A stretch of 42,806 nucleotides of DNA, taken from positions 1-42,806 of the forward strand of contig LSSN01000140.1 in NCBI GenBank assembly GCA_001970855.1, read 5' to 3'. The notes beneath the pieces were generated by a model that worked only from the letters and a program-made list of their open reading frames with translations, ran no database searches and had not been told where the DNA came from. Below, in pieces: positions 18,591 through 34,700 of this stretch; position 1 is the first letter of the stretch, and each line of letters opens with the position of its first letter. This DNA is from Smittium culicis (lineage: Eukaryota > Kickxellomycota > Harpellomycetes > Harpellales > Legeriomycetaceae). The translations under genes and the position numbers were made by a program.

Positions 18591-21500
18591 GGTTTATATG
18601 TATAAAATAAGGATTATTTACGCTATTTTTTAGTTTGGATTATAAATTTACTATATCCCATTTTTAATATTTATAAAATTTTTTAATATTTCAAGTACTC
18701 GAAATTATCCATGATTCTGTAAATAATTATTAATTTTCAACCGTAGAAAATAAATATATGGTACTGAAAAAATAGCTATCATAAATTTTTTTCACAACAT
18801 AGCTTTATTTCAAATATTTTAAATATTATAATGTAAATCTCAGGATTTTATAAACTATTTAATAAAATTTTTTTTAAATATAATCACCACTCAATATAAT
18901 TCTAAAATAAAATAGAGTGAATTGTACAAAAAAATTTATTCTAGGTTATTAATTAAAGCGATGAATAATTTTTAATATATTTGTGTATTTCATAATAGTC
19001 TCAACCGAATATCTAATTGACCTAAATTAATTTATTGTTGAATCAAAAATTTTTCTTAATCTAAGGTTTTCAACTAAAAGTAAATTATCTCATAAAAAAT
19101 TTATATATAAGCCCACTTGAAAAATTTTTTAATTATTATTTATCAAACACTAATTGACTAAAAATATTTTTTAAGCTATGAATTAAAAATAAAAGTTATA
19201 AAAAATTGAATATATTTTTGTGCTAATTTTAGGATTCTGAAGATATAAATTTCATACTATTCTTTTTTATTGTTTACTTTTTAATCATATTACCATTTTG
19301 TTTTACTCTAAAAAATTTTTACCCTTTACTAATTTTTGCTCTTATTTTACTATTTATTTCATAAGTATAAATCTATATTTTTTTGCATTGGATTTAATGT
19401 TTTTTTTTTACAACATATTCACCGATGACTTCTAGGACAACATCAAAATTTTAATGATTAATAATATATCATTCATTTTAAATTTAATTCACTTCATAAT
19501 AATTATATTGATAATTTTTAAGCATGTGTCTTTTCGCAAAATTTTTATTGGATTTATTTTCGCACAGTTAGAATCGTTATTCACTTGAATCTTGTTGCTT
19601 ATAACATGCTTTTTTATTGGTCTGATATAAGGAATGGCTTTTATTTGCATGCTCATACTGAATTTATTGTTTTATTTTTACTTTATTAACATATTAGAAC
19701 TACGTTAATCGTGAGAAAGTAAACTAGGAACTAATTTTTTCAATATTGAACTAAATAAACGTAAATAATCGTTATGGTTCTGGGGGATTCAAGCCTGTTT
19801 TTCACACTATCTATTCGATTCTTTTCTTTTAAATGAATATCGCACTTGCTCGAATCTAGTAAAAATAATCACTGGAAAATGATATTATTTACTTTCAAAA
19901 CTCCCTATTTAAGAATTCGGCTTCGTTGAAAACTTTTATTTCGTATTACGACCCTTTTAATAACAATGTATTGGTATTAGTTTTTGAACTCCTCGTTCTT
20001 GTAGAATGTATATATAATTTTTCTTTATTGTGTTCTAAATTGGAATTAAATAGTTGAAATTATAAATTTTTTATTTTTAAAATTTATTTTGCTTTATATT
20101 GTTTCGCCAGTTATAAAAAATTTAAAAAATATGTTAAAATTAAATAATGAAATTTCAATGATCTCAATCCTTTTAGAAATAATTAATTAACTAAGCTTAT
20201 ACTTATACTTATAATAATCAAAAAATCCTCTCTAGAAAAAATTATAATTCTTTGATATATTATCTCGGATTTAAATATATAATTTTCAAGATTTTATATC
20301 TGACTTAATTTACAGCTAAAAATTTTTTTTGATTGAAATATGAAATTATCAATTTGGAATTATACAATGTAATTTAGTTTTTGCTTTTACTGTATTTTTT
20401 GTTATATCCAACGTTCTATAAAAAACTACGTTATATTTAAAAATATATCCATGACTATACCGTTTTTACTCAAGTCATAAACTAACTCTTGAATAATTAA
20501 TTTGAAATAGCGTAGTTGTAAGCTTTTTTTAGTTCAAAATTTTATACCCATTGTTATTCACTCTGAAACAAATTGAAATATTTCTTACTTTTATTATATT
20601 GGTTTTTGAGAAATTTAAATGTCAGGTTTTAGATCTTTTATTTAGAGGTAGTTATTATATTGAAAATCCCACTTTGCCATAAGTAAAAAATTTCTTTAAA
20701 TAAGTCATTGAATTTCTGAAATTTTTGTGCATATTGTAAGTGATCGCTTATACTTGAAAATTTCTTCTATCAACTATTATTATTATTTTTTTGGTTTAAA
20801 ATAAAAATTGAAACATCTATTTATCATCAATTTCGATAATTCTATTTCAAACTCTAAATTTTCACATCTTCTAGCTCATTCAATATTAGGCTACTTTCGT
20901 TTCCAAGCAAATTAAAAAAAATTTTAATTCTTTCGCTAAAATTTTTTATAATATCTCCTTTATGATAAGAATAAATTCTAGTTATATTTTGATATACTTT
21001 TATAATTTTATAAATACTCTATTAATTAATTGAGGACTTCAAAAAAAATTTTAATCGATTTTCCTCGATCATTGCTGTAAATAAGTCTATTTACATCTTC
21101 ATAAATCATAGTCATATTTGCCATGTATATTTAAACAGTAAATAAAATTAATTTTTTGAGTGGTTTTTTAAATATTATTGAATCTGAATATAATTAATTA
21201 CATATACTTTACATTAATAATATAATTTTAGTATTTAAAATATTGGGAAATACACTAATATTAAAAAAATTTTATTAAATTTTTTCGTAAAATATTACGC
21301 ATAATTAAATTAGAACTAAAAATAAATAAAAATTTAAAGTTTTTTGCCCTATATAGTGCTCTCCATCACTTGTCTAGACGAATTATGTTATTAGATTTAG
21401 GATTGTAAAATTATATTGTTAAAAAGAAAAGTACAAATTTAGTTTATTGATTTTTATCTTTTCAATCGATTTCATAAATTACTTTTTTTAGAGTCTTTAT

Positions 21501-22370
21501 GCCCAATTTTAATGCTTTTAATTGTCAATAATATAATTATTAAAACTTTGGAGAGATTGAAATTGACCTAAAGTCTACTTCAATATCTATGGGTTGTGTT
21601 TACATAAGCGAATATAAATTTATTAAACACGTAACAAAAATTTTTTGAAATTCGCTTGTTTATTTTATAAATTCATAATAAAATTATATACAATCGTATT
21701 AAAAACTCTGAATTAAGATATGTTTGAACAACTGATTATTGAAAAAAAAAATAATGTACCTTTGAAAATTTTATATAAATTTAATAATAATTTAAATCAA
21801 AATAATTTCCGTATTTCGATAATATTATCTTATTTTTAGTTTTAACATATTTTTTATTTTTGATAATTTTAATATTAGAAACAACTTTTAAATATGATTT
21901 TTTGAAAATCTATTCTTATTTTTATACTCTGCATTCTAAATAACAAAATTAAAAAAATATAATATCAACAATCTTACACAAAAATATAAAATTTTTTTTG
22001 GATTAAATGAAGTATCAATAAATAGAATAGATATGATTTAATTATCATTTGTAATAAATTTTTAATTATAATTAATTTTTTTTATATTTTTAATTTCTTT
22101 TTGTTATGATTTTTAGGATAAGTACCACTAGGCGTTTTATTGTAATAAATTTAATAATTACACTTTTGTTTTTAGAGGATTATTATTTTAGAAAAATAAG
22201 TTATATAAACTATGCTATTAAATGACTAGATGAACTAAAACTAAATTTTAAAAGATAAGGAAAAGTTAGTCATATTTATACTGTTAGTTTAATGTTATGA
22301 TTATGATATTCATGTGTTGTTCATGTTTGTATCTTAAGATATAATAACAATATATAAAACATTATTTCTG

Positions 22371-22750
22371 TTTGTACAAAGAAATTATACTGATCCTGAA
22401 ATAAGGGCAATTATTATTTCTTTGTATAAAGAGGAATTTTATTTAATTGGTTAAAAATACAACACGTTTATAAAAGTTTATTTATTAATAAGGATGACAA
22501 TTGTTGTCAGATAATGTATTAAAAACTATGTGGAAACAAGGCTATTTATGTGTTTTGGTAAAACGTCAAAACACAAATTAAACAAAGATAATTGGTATTA
22601 ACATTGATATATGCTAAGGGCAATCATAAATACAAAAAGCCAAGGCTAATTATTCGTTATTTAATAGGTATTTTGAAAGTGGAGAATCCCCAACAGAAAA
22701 GCCAAGGGGTAAGAGTAATCAATCATGACTCTATTGCATTAATATAACGA
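22371..22750 (+). pseudogene. Weak transposase-like fossil with inverted repeats
   Basis: Two translated pieces stand out from the AT background: YTDPEIRAIIISLYKEE near 22387-22437 and NRYFESGESPTEKPRGK near 22655-22715. The latter resembles the FE-TG-PRG region that follows a helix-turn-helix in Tc1/mariner-type transposases. Stops and shifts lie between them. Three inverted repeats occur here: 22371-22385 with 22416-22430 (14 of 15 match), TGACAA/TTGTCA at 22495-22509, and GTGTTTTG/CAAAACAC at 22550-22574. Family assignment is tentative. Confidence 0.3.
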
Positions 22751-25700
22751 CCAGAATTTTAGTATTACCAACTTCTATTTCATAGATTGATATCAAATAA
22801 TTTTAATAATTTCAGATTTAATTAGATCTAAAAATTGCAAAATAATATAATTTATGCTATTTATATTTGTATTAATATTCCATTTATGAAAATTAAATAA
22901 TAATTGATTTATATGTGTTTTTTATAATACGATACTGTTTTTTTATAACAAATAACTTCAATATTCTTTATTTTTTCTTTTAATATCAATAAGTATTAAT
23001 TTAGCGTGTGAATTATATTTTAATCAATTATAACATATAAATTAATATAATTACTCCTTTATTACATTAGATAAATGCTTCTAGAAATAAATAAATTTGA
23101 TGCAATAATGTACTGTAATATACTCTATAATGATAGTAAATACTATGACTAATGAATCTAAAGTAACAAGAAAATAAAAATTAGTAATAATTTTTTATTA
23201 AATAATAGGTCATAATGATTGATAATAATGAACTTATAGTAATACTAGTACCGAATCTTTTCACATTGCAATTATGATATATACAACAAATTTTTAGCCT
23301 AGCAAAAACTACTTTAATATTTCACTCTCAAGGTAAGGTTTAATATAACTACTTTATAAATAAATACAGTGTATTAAGAACTATCATATTGAGGATTTTG
23401 AAATATTTGATTAAATAATTTAATTTTCCTTTTAAAAATAATCCAATTCATTATTTTAATTAAATATATTATATAAATTAAATAAATGACATCTTTTTAA
23501 TGTATAACGGCAGAGTATAACAGCGCCTAATCAATCTTATAGCATATTAACATAATTTCTTTAAATTACTTTAATTAAATATATATTAATAAAAAATAGT
23601 TTAAAACAAAAAAAAATAATACTTTAAAAATTAAGACATAAAAAAAATTGTCTAAATTTTTTCATGAAAAAGAAAATAATAATGCCCTTAACATTTCTAA
23701 ATAAAAATTGGTTCGCAATTAAAATTTCTCGAGTAAAAATTTATAGTATGAAACCCCTCAACATAAATAAGTAATATATTAAGAGCTATTTATAGCTCAA
23801 ATAGTACAATTACTATTTTATTATTACATATCGATTTCTTTTTTGTTTAAAAATAGAATTATTATTAAAATTTCGTGAAATTATAATTTTATATACATAA
23901 TAGTTTACATTAATATATAATAGTTTTACATTAAATGAAATTGGTAAACATGTTTATGCATTTTTTTATCTTCATCTGATTTGATAATTTTTATTCATAT
24001 TTTATTTTGGCAATTAGCATTAAATTTTTTTACTAAATACTAATTATTCTACACTAATATAATCGTTAAAATAATTTTTTTACTAGATATTTTTATAAAA
24101 TGACTAAAATTTTGAATTTTTATGGTTTTCTACATGTTTTTTTCATGTAATACATCTAAATTAAATTATAATTTCTTAACTAATAGACTAATCAATGAAA
24201 TTCATCAAAATTATATCATTTATTTTATCATAAAAGCAGTAATAAATAAATTTTTTAATATGAATATATTGATAATCATTTCTACCAATTTTATAAATAA
24301 ATTGGGTAAAATTAATTTGAAATTAATTTAATTTCAGTATATTCATGTTCAAATATTACATTATCAAAAAAAATTAAACAATTGTAATTTTTAGTTATTT
24401 AATTATATTTTTTTTACCAATAAATATAATAAAAAATTCTTGAATAATTATGAATATTATAATTCCAGTTTAATTCTTATATAAAAAAATTAAAACAAAA
24501 ATTTTTATTTATATTTTATATATTTATTTCTAATTTCTGGTTTTTCATAAATTTACAATTTAGATTTATATATTATTTTTATATTTTTACTTATTTCAAT
24601 AGTTGCTTTTAGATTTTTTTATTTATATAATTCATTCGATATTAATTTTTTTCTAATTTTAATTTGATTTTTATTTATCATTCGAAATAATCTGGCTATT
24701 TTAAATGATAATTTATTGGTAATTTTAATTCTGGTTAGAATCGATGAAATTTTTTTCTTATGAAATCTTAATAAAAAATATTCGAAAATATGGGTATATT
24801 TTTTTATTAATAAAAAGAAAAGTTTACCCATATTTTTATTTACATAATAAATTTTATTCTGTAACAAGGATAATAATAAGCGTATTTAATATTATAATTT
24901 ATATTTAAACGGGAGTTTTTGTGGTTTAGAATATATTGATGATTAGATATGAATTATATAGATTCTTTTGGTGGATTTTTACTAAAAATTTATCATAGTT
25001 TAATTTTTATAACACAATGATTATTAATTATTATTTACAGTAAATCGAATTCTAGTTCTATATCTTTTGTATTATAAATTAATACCACACTAATATCAAC
25101 TCTACATAATTCAAAATTTCAATTAAATTAAACTTAGTAATTTACTGGTATCATTTAAAAAAAAAATTTAGTTTTTTTCATTACTATATACTAAATATTA
25201 AACTTAGTTTTTTGTTAGATCAGTCTCAATTATAAAAAACATTCAATTGATAGTCTATAAAATAATTTGATTCGATTTCTCTTAAATTGAATAAGATTGA
25301 ATAATAATTCATGCAAAGAATAAAATTTTCACATTTGATGATTTACACAATGCATAGTACATTATTTATTAACTCTGTTATATTAACACTATTTGCATTG
25401 TTTTCCGATTCAAAGTTTTTAGTTATGATACTTTTTATTATTTTGAGAATTATGGATATCAAATTTTGATAGTTTCGATAGCGTATATTTACAAAATTAT
25501 ATCAAATTAATCTAGATTTTTCTATGAGCATAAGGTTATAAATATTATTTCAGTCTTATCAAAACTTATTTATATTTTTTAGATAAATATACATTTTTTA
25601 ATCCAAAATCAATTTATTTTAAATTAAATTTTTTATTTCTTGTTTACCTATTTCATTATTGAAAATTTTTTACCTAGTGAATCATTGCTTCAGTTTTAGC

Positions 25701-28700
25701 TGTAGAAGGTGAATATTTATACCTTGTTAAATATTAAAAAGTATTTTTATCTTTATTTTATTTTTTTTACCAATCTAAGCAACCTCTAAATATTGTTTAC
25801 ATATATCAAGATTTACTCGATTTAATCAGAGTATTAATAACAAGACATTATTAATTTTAAATAAATCACCTATTTTTGTTACTCGGCATATTTATTAAAA
25901 TTTTATGAAGATTTTTTATTCCATTCATAATCCAATCATTGATCAAAAGAATATATAAGCTTATTTATTAGGTTTATATTTTTTACAACATTCAATGTCG
26001 AAAAAAATAAGAAAAAAAAGAAAAGGCAGAAAATTTTCAAGTTAATTAGATCATTTATTTTTATTAAATCTGAATTAATTATATGTTTTTTTATTATATG
26101 TATTTTTAAATATGTAGACATAGATGAATATGTAAAAAATAGCTAATTTTCAATAATTATTTTCATTAACATAGTAGATTTTTCTGAAAATATTGAGTAA
26201 AGAATTATATTTAAATTTTAGTAAATCATCCAAATAAATGAGGGGAATTATAATTTTTTATAACTTTAAATAATCGACCAATTTTTTTTATCAGGTACTT
26301 ACTGTAAAATTAAATATTTAAAATTATTTTAACCACGGCAATAGTTTTGTAATTCTTCTATTTATTATATTATGTTACACTATTTATAAAAATTTATTTT
26401 TTAATTAACTAAGTTTTTAGAGATTTTTTTCATATTCTCTTATTAACTCAATCACTAATCGAACTATAATTTATACTTTGATTATTGAAATTTTTATAAA
26501 AAGTCAATTAATTACAATTAATATATTATTTATTGTTGATACGGTCAACTCGTTTGATTCACTGTATTATTGATGGCTCTAATTTGTCTCCTGATTTTTT
26601 AATCGTTAATTAATTATTTTATTTTTTTCCTACAAAAAAATTAAAAACTTTAATTGATACTCAGGGATCAATATAAAACCTTTTACAATTCAAGTACATT
26701 TGATTATTATTTATTTTTACTTAATTTATATGGCCTATAGAACTGTAATAATTTTTTATAGTATCGGAATCGGAGTATATTTACCCCATATTAAGAGTTT
26801 TTAATATTTCTTTGAGAACAGCTCATGTTTATTGAAATTTTTTGTTATATCTCTGTTTAATATAGGTTATTTATGAAAAGAAAATTATTCAATAAAAATG
26901 ATACTAAATTAATTAAAATCATGTTATTACTGGTTTAACCAACTAAAGCGACACAAATGAAAAAATTTCCTTTATAAACATAGAATATGTGAAAGATAAA
27001 GTTTCAGTTAAATTCAAATCATCTATTCATATATTACTGTAAAAATTAAACTATTATTGTTAGCTTTTACTATAAATAATACAAACTAGTCAATTGCTAA
27101 TTTTATTTGCCATAGATAAATATAATAAACTACTTAATTTTTTTTATAATAACTAAATAAAAAATTTTCTCGGAAAAAAGGACAATTTTTAGTGTAATTT
27201 AAGCTATTAAAGAAATAAAGAATTATATTTACTATATTAATTTTAAATACTAACTATGAGATTTAATTGAGTGAATATAATTATTAGCATCTTACTAATC
27301 TTATATTAATCTGAAAATCAAATTCTATAGAATATAATTAACTATAAAACTCTGTATATTGCCTAAATTTTTAATGATACAACTAACAAGAAAAATATAA
27401 TTAATTTTAAGGGTAATTATATTTGAAAATTTATAGTTTCGAATTATTTAACTGTACAAGGTTCATTAATTTAATATGAAAGTTTTTTTAAAGCAATAAA
27501 ATAAATCCTTCCAGCATCGTTATTTTATTATATGAATACATCTTTTATTATAAACATACATATATTATTATTTTATAAAATAAAACAATACAAAGTGCTT
27601 TATAAAGAATCTTAAATGACTCGTGTACGAATATTTAATAAATATGAAAATATCTGATAATATTATTATTATTTAATACCCAAGACAACAATAAATTATC
27701 AAAATAATAGCCATATTGTAGCGCCGCCACTTGTAACTGGCATATAAAAATTGTTTCAATAAGAAAAAATAATGTATGAATATTTTTATAGAATCCCAAA
27801 TCTAAATTTTAACATATGAATGTATTAGATAAAAATAATATATTATAGTTATTTTTAATTTTCTTACGCAATATAAAAATTATGAGAATCTATAAAAAAA
27901 TTTTATGAAAAATTTTGTTTTTTTGGTAAATAGTTAAATAAATCAAAGATACATTTAAAATAGAAAAATTAAAAGTAAGAAAAAAAAAAGGTTTATTATC
28001 AAACTCATTTCTGAAAGTCAATTCATGATCATTTAAATTATTATTCAGTCTAAAAATAGTTTATAAATTTTATAATATAATTAAAAATTAGTGTTTTAGT
28101 TACATTTATAATTAATTATTTCGCATTAAAAATTAAAATATAATAATTATTAAATCACAATAATATAAAAAATTTGTAAAAAATTTGCTGTGAATTTTAT
28201 GAAAAAATGTGAAAAGTTGATACAAAATTTTATTGTAAAAAAATTAAAAACTATTTAATTATTATATCTTGGCGAAGAGCCTATGTGAATATATATTTAA
28301 ATTAATAAAAAAACAATATTAGAATGACTAATAGCGTAATTTAATATTTAAAAATTTGTATCGCTAACAAAAATATCAGATATTTTGTACACTATATAAT
28401 TACTAATATCAAAAAAAAATGCAGAAGAAAATAGTAATTAATTTGAGTTAAATATAAAAAATTATGTAGCTTAAAAAAGCTAATAAATTGATAAAGTACA
28501 TTTTTAAAAATTATTCTCTATAATTTTAATTCAATTATTGGTTTTACATCAACAAAAAAAATATATATACATGTTTAATTAATAATATTTGAAATCTGAT
28601 GTCATCTGTCTCTTGATGTACCAAATTTTTAAGTATTAAATAACTAATAATTATTCAAATCAAGTAATCCATGATAATTGAATAGAATTTTGAAATGATA

Positions 28701-31700
28701 AAAAAACAATTTTCTGATTGGCTTTAATACTTTGGAATACATTACACTAAAAATGGATAATTTCTGCGTTATTTACTGACTATTTTAATCCAAATTTCAT
28801 CAAATTCATGTCACAAAGCCTAGAAATATTCTTAAACTTTATATTAACATTATAATTATTATACTTGAAATTATTTTTTTATTCTAGTGCTAATTTTTCG
28901 TGATTTAGGTTTTTTTTATAGGTTAATTACATATTCATCTCTCCCGGAAATGGTCATAATAAGAGTCGATTATTCGTAATTTGATATAAACACCCCCCCC
29001 CTGTTTTAAAATTAGTTCCTGGTGGCAAACGAAAAACATAAATTATACCACAATAAATCGATAAAAAAAACCCAAGTAAGTATGTTTAAGCACAGCAATC
29101 TTTAATAAAATCTATTTTAGATCATTATTTTAATGATCGATCGATTTTTATTATATACTTAAATTAATAACTATTAACTACAAATAGTTGATGTTTTCTT
29201 ATAAAATATTAATATTATCTAAAAAATCTATGTAATTATAATATTTTTTTATTTATAGCATATCTGTTATTAATTAAGGACTTTTTAATCATATATTTAA
29301 TAATTACCAGTGTGAAAATTTATTTTATTATTTGAAATCTGCTTTTTAACTTCAAAAAATTGATTGAATTCCAATTATGTATAAAAAAAACATAATTTAA
29401 TAAGTCTATAGCTATATTTGGTGCTGTATTTGACTTAAGGAAATGATTTTTTAGGCGCTTACAATAATAAATTCATCAATTTAAATGTATTATATATCAG
29501 CTAATCCGCATTTTATTATTTTCTTCGGAAAAATATATAAATAAATACCTGATAATAATTAAAATTTTAATCTTACGATAAAAATAATATCGTAATATGA
29601 TAAACATAATTTGAACTAGCTTAGTATCTGATATTAATTATTTATTTATATAAAAATTTATCGATTCGTGAAAAGTTTTAAAATTTAAATTAATGCTTGT
29701 AGCACATTATTTTTAATAGAGGATATGTCACTGTTTTATTATTTGTAGATACGCAAAATAATTCACCTAAATACTAAACACTTATTATTCTCATATAAGG
29801 CCTAATGTATTCTTGCATATACCCCAAGCTGTACAGATTTTTAGAGATAGGATATTATATTTATCTAGATATGTAATACACATATTTTTTACACATTTTA
29901 CCTATTGATATGTATTTAAAGAGTTTATCTTTTGGTTTTATAGTCAATATGACTCTACAATCTCTTTGAGTTAAAAAATGTAGATATTTATAAAAGAAAA
30001 TTGATGGACAAAAAAACTCTTTAACTTATTCTTTCCTTTCAACATCTAAAGCCAAAGCGAGAATTACAAAAAGTTATGATAAATATAATAATGATAATAA
30101 AGTACTATATCTAATATTTAATAAATTAAAAATTTTCAGCTAATTTATTTATTGTATCTTTCATGGTCATCCTCGTATTGATTAATTTTTGGAAAGGGAA
30201 CAACACATTTGAATCATGCGACTTAATCACGTGCCTTGGAGTATTTCTCAGAAGAAATAGTAAAAATTTTAGTTTCAAACTTAGTCAATACCTATCGTCT
30301 TTAATTCTGCTACTAAAAAAAATCTGAAAGGTAGAATAACATGATATCAATATTTGTATATAGAAATAAACCATAATAAAAATAACTTTAATTAAAATAG
30401 GTAATTAATGAACAAATTAAATATGATGTGACATAAAACTCGATTTTAACCAATAAAACGAGAGGAAATTATCAGGAATAATACAGAAATGTATAAAAAA
30501 TTATATAGATCTTATCTGTTTGTTTTATATTATAAAAATAGAGCAGAGATATATTGGAATATTCGAAATACAACTTAATATTCATGTCGGCGATTAATAT
30601 ATATTATATTAATTTATATGCTTATTGACCTCACAAAAGAAATTAAAAAAGACATATATTTAAAAAATGAGATCAAATTAAAATTTTTTATTGGACTATA
30701 ACTTGTAAAAATTATATTAGATAATAATATACGCGTAATTAAATGTATAAATTAGTAAAATATCTTCAATAGCTCTATTTGAAAGATAATTCAGCCTATA
30801 TCGTAGCGCTGAGTTGATTGAATAGGAAATGGATTATTTAATTTATATTTTATATAATAATCATTAAATACTGTTTTTGGTTTTTGAATTAGAGATAGCG
30901 ATTTTATTATATCAGCGTGTAATTATTCTTTTTTTACGAGTTGAATATTTCTTAGAAATTTCTATTAGATAAAGACAGAACAAGCTCTACTATTACTAAG
31001 ATTTTAATTTTTGATATTTACATTAAAATTATGATTATTAAGATAGAGTTGACCTAAATATCAATTATAAAAAATAAAAAAATTTTATCAAGTAATATTT
31101 GGAGAAATATTTGGTTGTATAATATCTCATTTATAATTAAATCACACTAAAATTAGTAATTTTCTTAAAAATAAAAATAATAGGAAGAATTGAAATATTT
31201 GCAATTTATTGGAAACAATTAAATATTTTATAAGTCGGAATTATATTTTGTACTTCGATTTTTTTAAATTTAGATTAATTAAACTCTTTTTTTTTTTGGA
31301 ATAAATATTAGTATTTTTGTCACAGAATCATACTACCAGCAAATAAATTTTTTGAATTATGCGATTTAATGAGACTGAGATTTTTAAAAAGCTACGTATT
31401 ACTTATTTATAAATATACTAGATATTTCTTTTTAAGATTTATTTTAAAGCTATATTATTATTATATGCAATTAATAGTATTAAATATTCGATTCGTGCTT
31501 TTAATTGTTGATTTTATCTACATTAAAAACATTTTAAAATTTTTAAAAAGCTTTTTGGACACTTATGAACTTTTAAATCATATTATAATATTACTATTGA
31601 TAATTTTACTCAAATTAATAGTAACAGTTTTAAGAGGATTTATCAATTTTTGTTTTTAATTTTCTTAATTTATATATTTTTATAATATTTACATGATTAA

Positions 31701-34700
31701 TTAATTGAATGGTCTTTATTTGACACATTATAAAATATAAGATAATTATCAATTTAAAAAAATATACTATGGTTTTTCAACTATTTTTTATTAGTTTTAA
31801 TATAATAAATCTACGTTCAAATCGACATTAACTGTGTCAAGTTAAAAATATTCATAATTTTTTTTGGATCGCTAAACTAGTTAAAAAATTAATCAAAAAA
31901 TTATACTCTAAACTTAAACCCTTAAATGGGCATGATCTAAGAGTTTTTACCCTAAATACATAAATTTTTCAGCACGACATTTTTCATTGAAACTGTTACT
32001 AGTATTTTTATAAATGCTAAATTTGAGACTATAGGCCAAGTTTTTTTTTTATGGATTTCAGCAGATTTTGATAAAAATTTTGTTACAAGATTATTAGATA
32101 ATAAAAATGTTCTATATTTATTTTTTATTTATATTATCATATATTAGCTTTAGCCAAAGATTTATTTATATATAATAATAACCTATCTAAAAATTAATGA
32201 TTACTTATCTTAAAAACAGGACAATATAGATATTGGAAAAGTATAATTATTTTGGAAAAAATATTATTTACTAGTATATCTATTTTAGCTTTTATAATAT
32301 TTACTTACTATATTTAAAAAAATATTTAACTCCAGAATCTTAACATAGGCAAAAAAAACCAAAATTTTTTCAATAAAAATTATATTCCATATGTTTAAAA
32401 TCAAATAATATAGTATTTATAAATAAAAATTGCATTTACTTATACAAAATACTACAAAGATGATTCTATATTTATTTCATTTTAAAATATTGAGTAAATA
32501 ATGTATAGTCGTAAACTGATAAAAGCTAGCTTACAATATGCTTTTATATTGAACAAGATTGCGCCTATCAATTTTATAATAAAACAGCAAAATTTATTAA
32601 TTTTTTTTTTGTTACAATAAATTAAATTTTTACTATATAGACATATAATAATCGTGATAGATTATACTTGATTCGAATTAAACAATAATTCTCAATAAAA
32701 AAATATTTATTTCTTTATAATTTTTATTCAGACATCACTGGAATAAATTTAAATTAGTAATAAAAATTGCAATTCTATATTAGTTTAGCCAATAACTGTG
32801 ATTTTATTAAATAAAATCCCGCTAAACTCATTTTTCACATATTAATTTAATTTTGGTTAACAACTAAACATAAGATATTTTATTAATTTCCAAATACTTG
32901 ATATAATTTTATTTATCTTTTTCTCAATTCCATGAACTTGTTTTAATTCCAAGATCGTTTTCTAAATTTGAAGATGATTTCAATAACTAGATGCGAGTTT
33001 CAAGGGTTATTTTTGTTAAATCCAAGATATTTTTCGCAACAAATTTTATTAAATGCTTCATTGGGTTGGTGTGTGGTATTTTCATAAATTGTATTAAAAT
33101 AATTTTTAATGTGCATCATGCTCATTACTATAGCATTAATGAAATACACTACTTACCAAAATAAAACGTTGTCAGAATTCAATATCACAGCTTATCTACT
33201 CTTCTCGGAAGATATTCTGTTTTTAGTTTACTAAAAATAACCAACAGTACTCAATTAAATTATTTTTTATTCGGTACCTTTAAAGCATCTGGTTTTGTAT
33301 AGTAATTAAAAATAATAAGCTTTCAATATAATAATAATAGAGTCATTAAGTTGATTTTTTTAATATATGCTGGACGTTGAAGGGATAGTTCAGCGACACT
33401 TGGAATACTTCACCCTGTAGATAAAAAATAAATTAAAAATAATCTAGGTTTCAACGATCTCATTAAGGATAAACTCTGATTTATTAAAACTATCGCTAGT
33501 TTTATTAAACTATCTTTGGCTTAAAATAGTTACAAATTAAACAAATATTCTTATATTTTACGATGATAAATTTCAATCACTCATTTTATTGAGATTTTAA
33601 CTCGTAAATTAAATTATTTTATTTTGGCCAACTGATTATTTATACTTTGAGATTATCTAAATTACTTTAAATAATTAAATATATTTTTTTTATTAGACCA
33701 TAATATACTGTGCTTTGAATATGAAATCTAAGGTTAATATAGCTTCTTGACTGTTAAATTCAATTCTAATTATATATATCTGATTAGAATAATATATAAT
33801 TACAAGATACTTTGATTTTTGAATTGAATATTGTTTTTTTTATTTAATTTTACTAATCTTTACTAGATTCAAGGGTGAGATAAGTTCTAAAATTATACTG
33901 ACCAGGACTGCTTTTATACCTTCTATGAATAAATACATTTTACCCATATTATATTCTAGTAGAATTTTATAAAATTTAATCCTCTATATTGCTTTGAAAT
34001 AAATAATACGTGTTCGATTGTATAATACGAATATTGATTAGTCCTAAAAGTAATTTCAAAATTAAAACTAGCCCCATTATACATAATTTAAATAGATAAA
34101 CTCATAAAAAAATTTTTTGTAGCGCTAGTAATATTATTATTTTATAAGTACAAGTTATATATCGTAGATAGGTTTTTTGACCTAAATAACTACAAAAAAC
34201 ATAGTAATTCTCCATTGATTAAGTGATCTGGTTTTACTCTTTATGTTTTGTTGGCCCTAAGGATTATATCTTTACAAAGAGATAATTTGTACAAAACTTT
34301 ATCAAAGAGAAGTCTAGTTTATATGTATTAACATTACTATAAACCATAATAGTTAAGATCCAACAAACCTTGAACAATAAGAAACAATGCGATGTTTTAA
34401 TACAGCACAGTTATAGGTATAAATAGTATTATAGGTAGTTATGTAAACAAATCAATTAATATGGGTGATTATATCGAGTAGCGGAACTTTTTCTATCAAG
34501 ATTTTGCTATTTGTAGCACTACTTATATTTAAATTTGATTAGAAGAGAGATCGAATGATTTAATTTATTCAAACAATAGCTTTATCTAATTACAATAAGT
34601 AAATAGAATTTCAAAAAAAAAAAGTTCTGCTTCCTCTCATAATAACACAGTTAAATAATAAATTATAGAGCAATCTTACAGAATGTCAGAATTTTGCAAG

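Noticed and set aside
24122..24867. Frames of 69 and 82 codons on opposite strands
   Set aside because: Only Lys, Asn, Ile, Phe, Leu and Tyr-rich text, as expected by chance in this AT-rich region.
31369..31659. 96-codon frame rich in Leu, Ile, Tyr and Phe
   Set aside because: Composition is that expected from random AT-rich DNA; no start context, no conserved motif and no composition shift relative to its surroundings.
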